Translations under genes and position numbers: made by a program
NCBI GenBank assembly: GCA_963975245.1
Contig: CAXBFJ010000004.1
Location: 186,001 to 250,000 of the forward strand
Direction of reading: 5' to 3'
Source of the DNA: Panacagrimonas sp963975245
GTDB lineage: Bacteria > Pseudomonadota > Gammaproteobacteria > Nevskiales > Nevskiaceae
DNA: 64,000 nucleotides
Part shown: positions 26,378 through 34,967 of the stretch, in pieces
Position numbering within the stretch: the stretch's first letter is position 1
How the letters are laid out: each line of letters starts with the position of its first letter
The notes under the pieces: generated by a model
What the model was told of the DNA's origin: nothing
What the model saw: the letters and a program-made list of their open reading frames with translations, nothing else
Database searches by the model: none

Positions 26378-26730
26378 TCTGAGGGGTCCCGTTCGATTTC
26401 CACCCCGACGCCCTGCACGTCGGGAATGGCGCCCGGCTTGTCGATTCGCAGGCGCAGGTGGTGGATCGGCAGGCGTTCAAACATCGCACGTGCGATGGCC
26501 TCGGCCAGGGTCTCCAACAACTTAGGTTTAAGCCCCAGGGCCAGATCCACCACCGTCTGGCGAATGACGGCGTAATCCACAGAATCTTCCATGGCGTCAC
26601 TGGCCGCCGCCGCGCGGGTGTCCACCCCCAGCTCCAGGTCAAAGATCAGGGGGCGCTTGAGGTTTCGCTCCCAGTCGTACAAACCGATGACGGTTTCGAC
26701 GCGGAGACCACGAATGAATATTTTGTCCAT
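26368..26730 (-). CDS. folB: Dihydroneopterin aldolase
   Basis: The 120-residue protein matches FolB: 'IFIRGLRVETVIGLYDWERN', Glu in 'VIGLYDWE', 'DYAVIRQTV' and the Lys in 'INKPGAIP'-type stretch (here RIDKPGAIP). It converts 7,8-dihydroneopterin to hydroxymethyl-dihydropterin in folate synthesis. Length is normal. It converges on gmhB with a 10 bp overlap, which fixes both ends. Confidence 0.96.
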   Translation of the reverse strand: MDKIFIRGLRVETVIGLYDWERNLKRPLIFDLELGVDTRAAAASDAMEDSVDYAVIRQTVVDLALGLKPKLLETLAEAIARAMFERLPIHHLRLRIDKPGAIPDVQGVGVEIERDPSDYA

Positions 26731-26914
26731 CGCGTCATTCTACGGCGGGCCGGCTCGGGTCTGGCGCACAGGCGGTTGAGGCCCTGATCCTGCGGTGGCC
26801 AGATGCCCTTTGCGGTCACAGGATTTAGGATGCGCGTCCACCCTGCGTTGCCGCCCTGGGCTGAGCTGCCCCGATGACGCGGTATCGCCATATGCACCTG
26901 CCATTATTTGCCCC

Positions 26915-27694
26915 ATGTCTCATTCTCCCTTTCTCCAAGCTGGACTCGACGCCGCCGAAGCTGCCGGCGAGATCATTCGCGAAGCCTTTCGCGGCAACTT
27001 TGGGGTGTCCTACAAGGCGGACGCCAGCCCGGTCACTGAAGTGGATATCGCTGCGGAAAAGGCCATTCGAGGCTTGTTGGCCGAGCGTTTTCCCGATCAT
27101 GGCTTCTATGGGGAGGAAACCGGGCAGGCGGATATCGAATCCGACTACCTCTGGCTGGTCGATCCCATTGATGGCACCAAGGCTTTCGTGCGCGGCTATC
27201 CGGTGTTTTCCGTGCAGATTGCCCTGATGCACAAGGGCGAGCTGATCATGGGTGTCTCCAGCGGCCCGTGCTGGAATGATGGCCGCGGCGAACTGGCCTG
27301 GGCGGAAAAGGGCGCTGGCGCCTATCTGGATGGGCAGCGGATCGAGATCAGCGATATCACCACGCTGGACAAGGCCACGCTTTCAACAGGGAATCTCGCC
27401 AGCCTTGCTTCATCGCAAGCCTGGCCCCGTCTGGGCCAATTGATTCCGCAGCTGCACCGCATCCGCGGATACGGCGACTTTTTGCATTATCACTATCTGG
27501 CCAGCGGCAAGCTCGATGCCGTGGTGGAATCAGATGTCAATATTCTGGACATCGCGGCCCTGACCGTGATCGTTCGCGAAGCAGGCGGGGTGTTCACCGA
27601 CCTGCGGGGTCAGCCCATCGGCCTGGAGACGCGCAATGTGTTGGCGGCAGTACCAAGCCTGCACGCCGAACTATTGGCCCATATAGCGTACTGA
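26915..27694 (+). CDS. Inositol monophosphatase family protein
   Basis: The 259-residue protein has the FIG superfamily metal motifs: Glu in 'GEETG' near 70, 'WLVDPIDGTKAFVRG' (DPIDGT) and 'NILDIAALTVIVREAGG' (DIA). Members remove phosphate from inositol-1-phosphate, histidinol-phosphate or PAP; 'DPIDGTKAFVRGYP' is reminiscent of the HisN-type histidinol phosphatase subgroup, but I cannot separate these with confidence. The ATG at 26915 gives the normal start; the frame upstream to 26795 is not expected to be coding. It is followed by the aldehyde dehydrogenase after 95 bp. Confidence 0.88.
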   Translation: MSHSPFLQAGLDAAEAAGEIIREAFRGNFGVSYKADASPVTEVDIAAEKAIRGLLAERFPDHGFYGEETGQADIESDYLWLVDPIDGTKAFVRGYPVFSVQIALMHKGELIMGVSSGPCWNDGRGELAWAEKGAGAYLDGQRIEISDITTLDKATLSTGNLASLASSQAWPRLGQLIPQLHRIRGYGDFLHYHYLASGKLDAVVESDVNILDIAALTVIVREAGGVFTDLRGQPIGLETRNVLAAVPSLHAELLAHIAY

Positions 27695-27732
27695 CTTCTC
27701 GGCCATACGGTACCGTCGCCAATGCTCTCTAT

Positions 27733-27777
27733 ACTGGTGTAATGCCGTCTGCCTCGGCGGACGATCCAAACACCAGT
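27733..27777 (+). promoter_or_regulatory. Structured leader (hairpin) of the aldehyde dehydrogenase gene
   Basis: Outer arms ACTGGTGT (27733-27740) and ACACCAGT (27770-27777) are perfectly complementary. Inside them a second pair, CGTCTGCC (27746-27753) and GGCGGACG (27756-27763), can also pair with one G-U. A TATACT at 27730-27735 overlaps the first arm and could be the promoter -10. The hairpin ends one base before the ribosome site for the ATG at 27790. Confidence 0.45.
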
Positions 27778-27789
27778 AGAGGGTTCAAA

Positions 27790-29235
27790 ATGAATACTGC
27801 AGTCTCCTATCTGCCGACGGCCAGCACGCCCGGCAATGCCAGTGAAGCGGACATCCGCCGCGTCTTCGAGGCGCAGAAGGCGACCGCGATTCGCCTGCGC
27901 ACCTCCACCGCGGCTGAACGCCTGGCCAAAGTCACACGCCTGCGTGACGCTGTTCTGGCGCACAAGGAAGCGATTCGTGACGCCGCCGCAAAGGATTTTC
28001 GTAAGCCGGCCACGGAGGTCGACCTGACCGAAATCCTGCCCATCGTGATGGAGGCCAACGATGCGCGGCGTCACCTGAAGCGCTGGATGAAGCCGCTCCG
28101 CGTCATGCCGACCAAGATGATGATGGGCACCGCAGGCTACGTGCGCTACGAACCCAAGGGTCGCTGCCTGATCATCTCGCCGTGGAACTATCCGGTGAAC
28201 CTGACCTTCGGTCCGCTGGTGTCCTGCATCGCAGCCGGCAACACGGCGATTCTGAAGCCTTCGGAGATGACGCCGAATTTGTCGGCCCTGATGGTCAAGA
28301 TCACACGCGAGATTTTCTCCGAAGATGAAGTTGCCATCTTTGAGGGCGACGCCAGCACCTCGACGGCCCTGCTGGATCTGCCGTTTGATCACATTTTCTT
28401 CACCGGCTCACCGCAGATCGGCAAGGTGGTGATGGCCGCAGCGTCCAAGCACCTGACCAGCGTGACGCTGGAACTCGGTGGCAAGTCTCCCACCATTGTT
28501 GACGAAAGTGCCGACCTCAAACTCGCAGCCCGAACCGTCGCCTGGGGCAAGTTCACCAACAATGGCCAGACCTGCATCGCACCCGATCACGTCTATGTGC
28601 ATTCTGCGGTGAAAGACGAGTTTGTACGCTTGTTCAAGGACTACCTCACGGAATGCTACGGCGCTGATCCGCAGCGTTCGCCGTCGCTCGCCCGCGTCGT
28701 CAATGAGCGTCACACACAGCGCGTTGCGGCATTGCTTCACGATGCAAAGGAAAAAGGCGCGACAGTTCTGGCCGGCGGTCAGGTTGATGAGAAGGAATGC
28801 TTTGTGGCTCCGACTCTGCTGGCTGACATCCCGGCTGACGCAAAGATCATGGACTCGGAAATCTTCGGGCCACTGCTGCCAATCATCACCTACACCAATC
28901 TTGATGAGGTGATCGGCGAGATCAACAAGATGGAAAAGCCGCTCGCGCTGTACATCTTCAGCAAGACCGACGCCAATATCGACGCGGTGATTTCACGGAC
29001 CAGTTCCGGCGGCGCCTGCATCAATCATGCAGTGGTGCAGTTCCTTCACGGAAATCTGCCGTTTGGCGGCGTGAACAACTCCGGAATCGGGAGCGGTCAT
29101 GGAGAATATGGCTTCAAGGCCTTTTCGCATGAACGCGCAGTTGTTCGCACGCGTTTCATGATGGCGCGCATGTTCTTCCTGCCTCACAACAAATGGACGC
29201 AGAAGATTGTCGATGTGCTGATGAAGATGGTCTGA
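27790..29235 (+). CDS. Aldehyde dehydrogenase family protein (ALDH3-like)
   Basis: The 481-residue enzyme has the class-3-type shape: 'IISPWNYPVNLTFGPLVSCIAAGNTAILKPSEM' (the N/K cofactor region), 'FFTGSPQIGKVVM', 'VTLELGGKSPTIVDESADL' with general base Glu228 and 'NNGQTCIAPDHVYV' with catalytic Cys262. The C-terminal stretch with hydrophobic 'FMMARMFFLPHNKW' is longer than the core and could touch membranes. It oxidises aldehydes to acids with NAD(P). The ATG at 27790 has AGAGGG upstream; the gene is followed by a strong terminator. Leftover substrate identity is open (fatty or coniferyl aldehyde are family examples). Confidence 0.93.
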   Translation: MNTAVSYLPTASTPGNASEADIRRVFEAQKATAIRLRTSTAAERLAKVTRLRDAVLAHKEAIRDAAAKDFRKPATEVDLTEILPIVMEANDARRHLKRWMKPLRVMPTKMMMGTAGYVRYEPKGRCLIISPWNYPVNLTFGPLVSCIAAGNTAILKPSEMTPNLSALMVKITREIFSEDEVAIFEGDASTSTALLDLPFDHIFFTGSPQIGKVVMAAASKHLTSVTLELGGKSPTIVDESADLKLAARTVAWGKFTNNGQTCIAPDHVYVHSAVKDEFVRLFKDYLTECYGADPQRSPSLARVVNERHTQRVAALLHDAKEKGATVLAGGQVDEKECFVAPTLLADIPADAKIMDSEIFGPLLPIITYTNLDEVIGEINKMEKPLALYIFSKTDANIDAVISRTSSGGACINHAVVQFLHGNLPFGGVNNSGIGSGHGEYGFKAFSHERAVVRTRFMMARMFFLPHNKWTQKIVDVLMKMV

Positions 29236-29255
29236 TTCCAATTCCAGGCTGCAGC

Positions 29256-29291
29256 AAAAAGGCGAGGCACTTGAGGTGTCTCGCCTTTTTT
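29256..29291 (+). terminator. Terminator of the aldehyde dehydrogenase gene
   Basis: A stem AAAAAGGCGAGGCAC/GTGTCTCGCCTTTTTT (one G-U/mismatch) with loop TTGAG-like and a T6 tract at 29286-29291. It lies 20 bp after the stop codon; the A-run on the left makes it potentially bidirectional and may also stop the TetR transcript. Confidence 0.9.
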
Positions 29292-29335
29292 GTATGCTTC
29301 TTTGCGCTCCTCAGAGGAAGTGAAAGTGACTCGCG

Positions 29336-29974
29336 TCAGGCCACTCGGCTTTGGGCCGCTGCATCTTGATTCAGCGGCGGAATGAGCGAACGAATCAGAA
29401 AGCGCAGGTAGTCGTTGAAGGCATCGCCTTTAGGCAAGGCTTCCGGGTTGTCGCGACGCATGCGCACCGTCCCGACGAAAGTGGAGTATGCAAACGTTGC
29501 CCAGTTGGCGGCATCACCGCCTTCCATCCCTAGCGACAGATAACAATTCTCGATATAGGTGCGCCAGGCTTCGGTGACACGTTGCACGCAGCTACGGGCC
29601 GCCGGATGTTTGGAGCCTGACAAGGCGAGCAGGATCTGCTCGGACCGTGCGTCGGTATTGGCGTAGTTATGAAAAAGGGTATGGAGACGCTCTCGCGGCT
29701 GCGGCTGTGCATCGGCGCGGCTGAGCATTTCGACCGTTTCCATGCGCTCCCAGGTTTCCAGCGCGCGGCCGACCAGGGCGTCGCGATTGGGGAAGTGCCA
29801 ATAGAAGCTGCCTTTGGTGACCCCAAGGCGGCGCGCCAAAGGTTCGACCGCTACGGACTCAACTCCGCCTTCTGAAATGACGTCCAGCGCGGCTTCAATC
29901 CAGTTTTCAGCGCTCAGGCTCTGGCGCCGGTTGCGCTTTTCGGACGATGTTGGGTTTGTATCCAGGTTCTGCAT
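29336..29974 (-). CDS. TetR/AcrR family transcriptional regulator
   Basis: The 212-residue regulator has an N-terminal helix-turn-helix: 'WIEAALDVISEGGVESVAVEPLARRLGVTKGSFYWHFPNRDALVGRALE' region (about residues 20-70), characteristic of TetR. The ligand-binding half follows (71-212). I chose the ATG at 29974 since the longer frame upstream reads through the intergenic region. It is convergent with the aldehyde dehydrogenase (terminator between) and divergent from ctp. Its targets are unknown; the inverted repeat at 30063-30088 is a candidate site. Confidence 0.88.
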   Translation of the reverse strand: MQNLDTNPTSSEKRNRRQSLSAENWIEAALDVISEGGVESVAVEPLARRLGVTKGSFYWHFPNRDALVGRALETWERMETVEMLSRADAQPQPRERLHTLFHNYANTDARSEQILLALSGSKHPAARSCVQRVTEAWRTYIENCYLSLGMEGGDAANWATFAYSTFVGTVRMRRDNPEALPKGDAFNDYLRFLIRSLIPPLNQDAAAQSRVA

Positions 29975-30062
29975 GTTGGGAGTTCTCAAGCGAAGGGCCA
30001 GCGGACCAGACATTCGCAACAGTACGACCACGTATGGCTGCTGTCTTTTGCGGTGATGACGC

Positions 30063-30088
30063 AGTCGGGTGGCCCGAGGGGCACCCGA
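30063..30088. promoter_or_regulatory. Palindrome in the TetR-ctp divergent region
   Basis: Arms GTCGGGTG (30063-30070) and CACCCGAC (30081-30088) are perfectly complementary around a GCCCGAGGGG centre which itself nearly pairs. It sits 89 bp before the TetR start and 135 bp before ctp. It fits a TetR-type operator or a leader hairpin; the sequence does not decide. Confidence 0.4.
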
Positions 30089-30222
30089 CACCTGGGACAC
30101 CGCTTCTTCGCCCAAATGAAGGCCATGGAACGATCCGTTTGAACGCGGAGTGGTCGGGGGTGTCTGTGCTATCGTCGATTCCATTCATCCCAAGCTGGCT
30201 GCGTCCGGAGCCCCTACATCTA

Positions 30223-31551
30223 ATGTCCAACCGTATTCGCACCTCGCTGGCCCTGGCGGCCGGCGTCTTTATTGGCGTCTGTGTCACCCTGACAGATGGC
30301 GTGTTTGCCACCAAGGAAAGGGCCTCAGAGACCATTCCTTTCAAGGACTTGCAGAATTTTGTAGAGATTCTGAACCGGGTCAAGAGCGACTACGTTGAAG
30401 ATGTGGAGGACAAGAAGCTGCTGGAAAACGCCGTGCGCGGCATGCTCAGCGGACTCGATCCGCACTCAGCATATCTGGACGCCGAAGAGTTCAAGGAAAT
30501 GAACATCGCTACCTCGGGCAAGTTTGGCGGCCTGGGGATCGAAGTTCAGATGCAGAATGGCTTCGTTCGCGTGGTGTCCCCCATTGATGAGACGCCCGCT
30601 GCTCGCGCCGGCATGGAACCGGGCGACCTGATCATCAAGATCGACGACTCCCCGACCAAAGGTCTCACGCTGGGCGAAGCCGTCAAGAAAATGCGCGGCG
30701 AACCGGGCAGCAAGATCGTGCTGACCGTGGTGCGCGAAGGTGCCAACGCTCCGCTGACCGTGCCTCTTGAGCGCGCCATCATCAATGTGGCCAGCGTGCG
30801 TGGGCGCATTCTGGAGCCGGGCCTGGGCTATATCCGCATTTCCAGTTTCACCACGGAAACCAACGGCTCGCTCAACAAGACCTTCAAGAAACTGGAGAAG
30901 GAAGCGGGCGGGCAGCTCAAGGGCGTCGTGCTGGATCTGCGCAACAATCCGGGCGGCGTGCTCGATGCTGCGGTGAAAGTCAGCGACGCGTTTCTTGAAG
31001 AAGGCGAAATCGTCAGCATCAAGGGCCGTGACCCGGACACCAATCGTGAATTTTCAGCGACCGGCGGCGACAAGATGAACGGCCGACCGATCGTGGTGAT
31101 GATCAATGCCGGATCGGCATCGGCATCGGAAATTGTTGCTGGCGCGCTTCAGGATCACCATCGCGCGGTCATCATGGGCGACAAGAGTTTTGGCAAAGGC
31201 TCGGTGCAGACCATCATGCCCTTGCAGAGCGAATCGGCCATCAAGCTGACCACGGCGCGTTACTACACGCCCTCCGGTCGCTCGATTCAGGGTGAGGGCA
31301 TCACCCCGGATATTCCGGTCAAGCCGCTCAAGGTGGCCAAGGCCGAGGAAACCGAAGGTTTTGAGCCCATCAAGGAATCTGATCTGATCGGCAGTCTGAT
31401 CAATGAAGAAAATCCGTCCGATGCGGACAAGGAAGCCAAGCGCAAGAAACAGCTCGAAGACGAGCAGCAACTGGCACAGAGTGACTACGCGCTTTACGAG
31501 GCGCTGAATCTTCTCAAGGGCCTGACCATTGTGAGTCGTGCTGGCCTGTAA
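30223..31551 (+). CDS. Carboxy-terminal processing protease (S41 peptidase)
   Basis: The 442-residue protease has an N-terminal signal or anchor (SLALAAGVFIGVCVTLTDGVFA), a helical stretch, a PDZ domain with 'FGGLGIEVQMQNGFVRVVSPIDETPAARAGMEPGDLIIKID' (about 95-175) and the S41 catalytic core. Ser300 in 'GSASASE' and Lys325 in 'FGKG' are 25 residues apart, as in Tsp/CtpA. It trims C-termini of periplasmic proteins. The C-terminal region is Glu/Lys-rich. The ATG at 30223 lies after a long upstream frame that looks non-coding. Confidence 0.94.
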   Translation: MSNRIRTSLALAAGVFIGVCVTLTDGVFATKERASETIPFKDLQNFVEILNRVKSDYVEDVEDKKLLENAVRGMLSGLDPHSAYLDAEEFKEMNIATSGKFGGLGIEVQMQNGFVRVVSPIDETPAARAGMEPGDLIIKIDDSPTKGLTLGEAVKKMRGEPGSKIVLTVVREGANAPLTVPLERAIINVASVRGRILEPGLGYIRISSFTTETNGSLNKTFKKLEKEAGGQLKGVVLDLRNNPGGVLDAAVKVSDAFLEEGEIVSIKGRDPDTNREFSATGGDKMNGRPIVVMINAGSASASEIVAGALQDHHRAVIMGDKSFGKGSVQTIMPLQSESAIKLTTARYYTPSGRSIQGEGITPDIPVKPLKVAKAEETEGFEPIKESDLIGSLINEENPSDADKEAKRKKQLEDEQQLAQSDYALYEALNLLKGLTIVSRAGL

Positions 31552-31571
31552 TCGGCCGACGCAGATTCATT

Positions 31572-31614
31572 CGGTTTGCATGCATAGCCAGAGCCTGGCT
31601 CTGCATGCAAACCG
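31572..31614. repeat. Near-perfect 43-base palindrome downstream of ctp
   Basis: A 13 bp perfect stem (31572-31584 with 31602-31614) continues through one mismatched pair into a 6 bp stem (31586-31591 with 31595-31600) closed by AGC. No T-tract follows on either strand, so it is not an obvious intrinsic terminator. It lies between ctp and the small membrane protein gene and could be an attenuator, RNA-stability element or protein-binding site. Confidence 0.75.
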
Positions 31615-31635
31615 CGCTCATGACCTGGGACGAAC

Positions 31636-32088
31636 ATGCTCATAGGCGAAGTCCCATTCGACGCAGGTAGTCTGGACGCTGCAACAGTGCTTGCGCTGCT
31701 CTGGGCGGGCGGCTTCTTCCTGAACGCCTTGCTGGTGGGCGTTTGGAAGTACGTGGAAATGGCCCGAAGCGAAGTGGGCGCCGCGCACCCTTACGTGGAC
31801 ATCGCGCACCGCGCCTCTCTGCTCTACAGTTTTGCCGCGCTTCTGCTGGCGGTCTTCGCACATATCAGCGCCTTGCCGGAACAGACGGAGTTTGTCGCCA
31901 GCGCCCTGGTACTGGCCTATTTCGCGATGGCCATCATCAGCTACATGGTTCAGGGCTGGCGCAAGAAAACCGATAACCAGCTGCGACGTGCCAGCTCGCC
32001 CATCCACATTTTTATGTGGTCACTGGTGATTGCAGAGATCGGCGGTTTTATTGTCCTGTTCTACGGCGTGATCATCGCGGTGACCTGA
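31636..32088 (+). CDS. Small integral membrane protein of unknown function
   Basis: The 150-residue protein has four predicted membrane helices (about 17-38, 64-82, 88-108, 125-147), with a short Arg/Lys-rich loop 'GWRKKTDNQLRRA' before the last one. I do not recognise a named family. Helix-flanking charged residues suggest N-out/C-out or N-in/C-in even topology. It follows ctp by 84 bp, through the palindrome at 31572-31614, and converges on the cytochrome b561 gene. Confidence 0.7.
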   Translation: MLIGEVPFDAGSLDAATVLALLWAGGFFLNALLVGVWKYVEMARSEVGAAHPYVDIAHRASLLYSFAALLLAVFAHISALPEQTEFVASALVLAYFAMAIISYMVQGWRKKTDNQLRRASSPIHIFMWSLVIAEIGGFIVLFYGVIIAVT

Positions 32089-32113
32089 ACTCAGCCTGCA
32101 GCGGCTCGCACGT

Positions 32114-32707
32114 TCAGGGCTTCTTGCCGACCGTCATGTTGAGCAGCGTCGCATCCCGCTTCCAGAAGTGATGGTAGAGCGCAGCCGATGCGTGACCAAC
32201 AATCAGCATCCAGACCAGCCATTCACCCATGATGGTTTTGTGAATGAAGTCGATGGGTTTTTCGAACGCCTTGAAACTCAATCCCCAGGATTCGCTGATC
32301 AGGCTTGCAAATATTGCAGTGTCTTCAAACTTCGGAAGGTTGATCAGAAAAAAGTACTCGGTGCCAACGCCGGTGCCCAGATAGCCGGTGATCGGCATGA
32401 TGAACATCACGGCATACAAAGCGTAATGACCTAATCGCGCTGCACGATGTTTCAGTCTGCTGCCCGGCTCAAGACGGGGAACAGGGTTGCCCAGACGCCA
32501 GAGAATGCGCAGCGTCGCCAAGACCAGGATGGTGATGCCAATGGACAGGTGCAATTGCAGCGCTGTCCAGTTCTCCGGCGTTTGCTTGTCAGTGAACCAG
32601 TCCCGGTAATAGACACTCAGGTAGGAGCCCAGGAACAGTAAGGCGGTGGTCCAGTGGAGCCACTTGGCGATGGAACCGTAATGATCTGTTGAATTTCTCA
32701 GTGCCAT
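32114..32707 (-). CDS. Cytochrome b561
   Basis: The 197-residue inner-membrane protein has four helices with His residues placed as haem ligands: 'KWLHWTTALLF' in helix 1, 'LHLSIGITIL' in helix 2, and 'HASAALYHHF' in helix 4. This is the bacterial CybB (YodB/YceJ) pattern, which binds two b haems and moves electrons from quinol, e.g. to superoxide. Length is normal (about 180-200). It sits just downstream of ubiB on the same strand (27 bp), and so may be transcribed with the ubiquinone genes. Confidence 0.92.
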   Translation of the reverse strand: MALRNSTDHYGSIAKWLHWTTALLFLGSYLSVYYRDWFTDKQTPENWTALQLHLSIGITILVLATLRILWRLGNPVPRLEPGSRLKHRAARLGHYALYAVMFIMPITGYLGTGVGTEYFFLINLPKFEDTAIFASLISESWGLSFKAFEKPIDFIHKTIMGEWLVWMLIVGHASAALYHHFWKRDATLLNMTVGKKP

Positions 32708-32733
32708 CGCGCGCTCCGCTTTTGTAGAAAAGA

Positions 32734-34347
32734 TCAGTCCTGATCAGCCAGTGCCTTCCACGCCAGCCAGGCACCAGCCGAGCCCATCAACCATGCGGGC
32801 CAGGCCATTCCCAGCAAAGCAGGAAAATGGGCAGAGCCGGCGACTGCAATCACAGTAGCGCCGACCAGAAGCGCTGCGCCCACAGTTGCTCGCATCTGCT
32901 GACGATTATTGCGCTGCAGTTCCTGGCGCATCTGTGCGATGGTTTTCTTGCCAACCCCGAGGCCTTCTCCGCGTTCCAGACTCTTGATCGCCTGACTGGC
33001 CAGCTCCGGAAGCATCTCGGCCATGTGTGGGCCTTCCCGGCGCAGGCGCTGCATCACCTGTCCCGGCCCCAGCCGATCTTTCATCCACTCTTCCATGACC
33101 GGCTTGGCGGTCTTCCAGAGATCCAGATCCGGATACAGCTGACGTCCCAGACCTTCGACTTGCAGCAAGGTCTTCTGCAAGAGCACCAACTGCGGCTGAA
33201 CCTGATACTTGAAGCGTCGCGCGATATGAAACAGACGCAACAGAAACACGCCGAAGGAAATGTCTTTGATGGGTTTGCCGAAGATCGGTTCGCTCACGGT
33301 GCGAATCGCTGATTCGAAATCTTCCACGCGGGTGCCGACGGGAATCCATTCGCTTTCCACGTGCAGCTCTGCAATGCGGCGATAGTCGCGATTGAAGAAG
33401 GCCAGAAAATTTTCGGCCAGATAACGCTGGTCGCCTGGCGTGAGTGTTCCGACAATTCCGAAATCAACCGCCTGGTAACTCGGCACGGCCGGGTTGGAAG
33501 CATTGACCAGAATGTTGCCGGGGTGCATATCGGCGTGGAAAAAGTTGTCGCGAAATACCTGCTTGAAGAAGATCTCGACGCCGCGCTCGGCGAGCACCGA
33601 GAAATCAACGCCGCGATCACGCAAATGATCAAGTTCGCGGATGGAGATACCATCCAGGCGCTCCATCACCAGTACTTTCTCACTGGTGTAGTCGAAGAAA
33701 ACCACCGGATGGTAAATCAGCGGACTGCCCAGCCAGTTGCGCCGCAAGAGGGCGCAGTTGGCGCCTTCACGCATCATGTCGAGTTCGTCGAGAATGGTTT
33801 TCTCGTACTCGGCAACGATTGCTTTAGGGCACAGGCGGCGGCCTTCCGGATGCAGGGTTTCCACCAGACTCGCAATGGTTCTCAGGACCTTGATGTCTTC
33901 GCGGATAGAAACTTCGACGCCGGGTCGCAGCACTTTGACCACAACATCAAAACCTGCAGCGCCCGGTTCTTCGGGCTTGAGCTTGGCGGTATGCACCTGG
34001 GCAACCGAGGCCGATGCCAGAGGCTCATCTGAGAAATCATCGAAGATTTCATCGATGGGTTTGCCAAGTTGCGACTCGATGATCTCGCGCGCCTGGCTGG
34101 AGGGAAACGGTGGCACCCGATCCTGGAGCTTGGCTAATTCCAGTGCAATTTCCGGTGGGAGGATGTCCGGTCGAGTGGACAGAGCCTGACCAAACTTGAT
34201 GAACACCGGGCCCAGACTCTCCAGGGCTTCACGCAGGCGAACTTCGCGTGGACCTTCACCGCGCGGCTTGCCATCCACGAACTCACGCAAACCGTATCGC
34301 GAGACCAGTCGCTGGATATGCCAGAGACGACGCACTCTTCCAAACAC
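32734..34347 (-). CDS. ubiB: Ubiquinone biosynthesis protein kinase-like UbiB
   Basis: The 537-residue protein matches UbiB: the KxGQ motif ('FIKFGQALSTRPDILP'), 'EPLASASVAQVH' (A-rich loop), 'NFFHADMHPGNILV' and 'AVDFGIVGTL' (metal-binding DFG). Two C-terminal hydrophobic helices anchor it in the membrane ('AALLVGATVIAVAGSAHFPALLGMAWPAWLMG'). UbiB is an atypical ATPase of the ADCK/COQ8 family needed for ubiquinone synthesis. The start is GTG at 34347, overlapping the ubiJ stop by one base (TAGTG). Operon: ubiE-ubiJ-ubiB. Confidence 0.97.
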   Translation of the reverse strand: MFGRVRRLWHIQRLVSRYGLREFVDGKPRGEGPREVRLREALESLGPVFIKFGQALSTRPDILPPEIALELAKLQDRVPPFPSSQAREIIESQLGKPIDEIFDDFSDEPLASASVAQVHTAKLKPEEPGAAGFDVVVKVLRPGVEVSIREDIKVLRTIASLVETLHPEGRRLCPKAIVAEYEKTILDELDMMREGANCALLRRNWLGSPLIYHPVVFFDYTSEKVLVMERLDGISIRELDHLRDRGVDFSVLAERGVEIFFKQVFRDNFFHADMHPGNILVNASNPAVPSYQAVDFGIVGTLTPGDQRYLAENFLAFFNRDYRRIAELHVESEWIPVGTRVEDFESAIRTVSEPIFGKPIKDISFGVFLLRLFHIARRFKYQVQPQLVLLQKTLLQVEGLGRQLYPDLDLWKTAKPVMEEWMKDRLGPGQVMQRLRREGPHMAEMLPELASQAIKSLERGEGLGVGKKTIAQMRQELQRNNRQQMRATVGAALLVGATVIAVAGSAHFPALLGMAWPAWLMGSAGAWLAWKALADQD

Positions 34348-34967
34348 TAGATGATTTCCTCGGATGATGAGCTTGACTCAAGATGCCGCAAGCGTGCCTC
34401 AAGACGGTCGGTGGCATCGCGCAGTGCATCGACCTCATTCATCCACTGCGACACGTCACGACCGCGGGCCAGATCATAGGATTCTTCTCTCAGGTACTCT
34501 GCGGTGTGATCTGCCATTCGTCCCGAGTTGGTCTGTGCCCAGCCGAAAAACTGCTTGAGTCCGCCGGCGACGCGATGTGCGGCGACACCGCCGAGCATGG
34601 GCGCCAACCATTCTTCCGGATCAAAGCCGACGCGCGCGATCAGGTTGCGAAAACGCTGAAGCAGTTCCACATCACCTGAGACATCGAGGCCAGTCGGCAG
34701 GCTTCCTTCGGAAGAGGCGCGCAATGCAGCGAGCATCTCTGATGGTGTGGCCACTACAGAGACATTAGCTGGGGTGGGCGCTTCAGGCAGCACTCTCACC
34801 CCGCTAGGGATAAACTCGATGACCAGACCTAATTGCTGCGAGGGCAACTGTATCTGGATCAGTTTTCCGGAGAGCTGCGCGCACTCTTCAACTGCGGACG
34901 ATTCCAGTCGCAGATATCGATTCAAGGCGATTTCCGCGGTTGCGCACAGCACCGCCGGCGTCATCAT
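34347..34967 (-). CDS. ubiJ: Ubiquinone biosynthesis accessory factor UbiJ
   Basis: The 206-residue protein has an N-terminal SCP2 lipid-binding domain (about 10-115) and a C-terminal helix with 'MNEVDALRDATDRLEARLRHLE' that forms a coiled coil with UbiK. UbiJ scaffolds the Ubi metabolon and holds the polyprenyl intermediates. Its start overlaps the ubiE stop by 4 bp (ATGA), and its TAG overlaps the GTG of ubiB by 1 bp, so the three are translationally coupled. Length is typical for UbiJ (about 200). Confidence 0.9.
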   Translation of the reverse strand: MMTPAVLCATAEIALNRYLRLESSAVEECAQLSGKLIQIQLPSQQLGLVIEFIPSGVRVLPEAPTPANVSVVATPSEMLAALRASSEGSLPTGLDVSGDVELLQRFRNLIARVGFDPEEWLAPMLGGVAAHRVAGGLKQFFGWAQTNSGRMADHTAEYLREESYDLARGRDVSQWMNEVDALRDATDRLEARLRHLESSSSSEEII

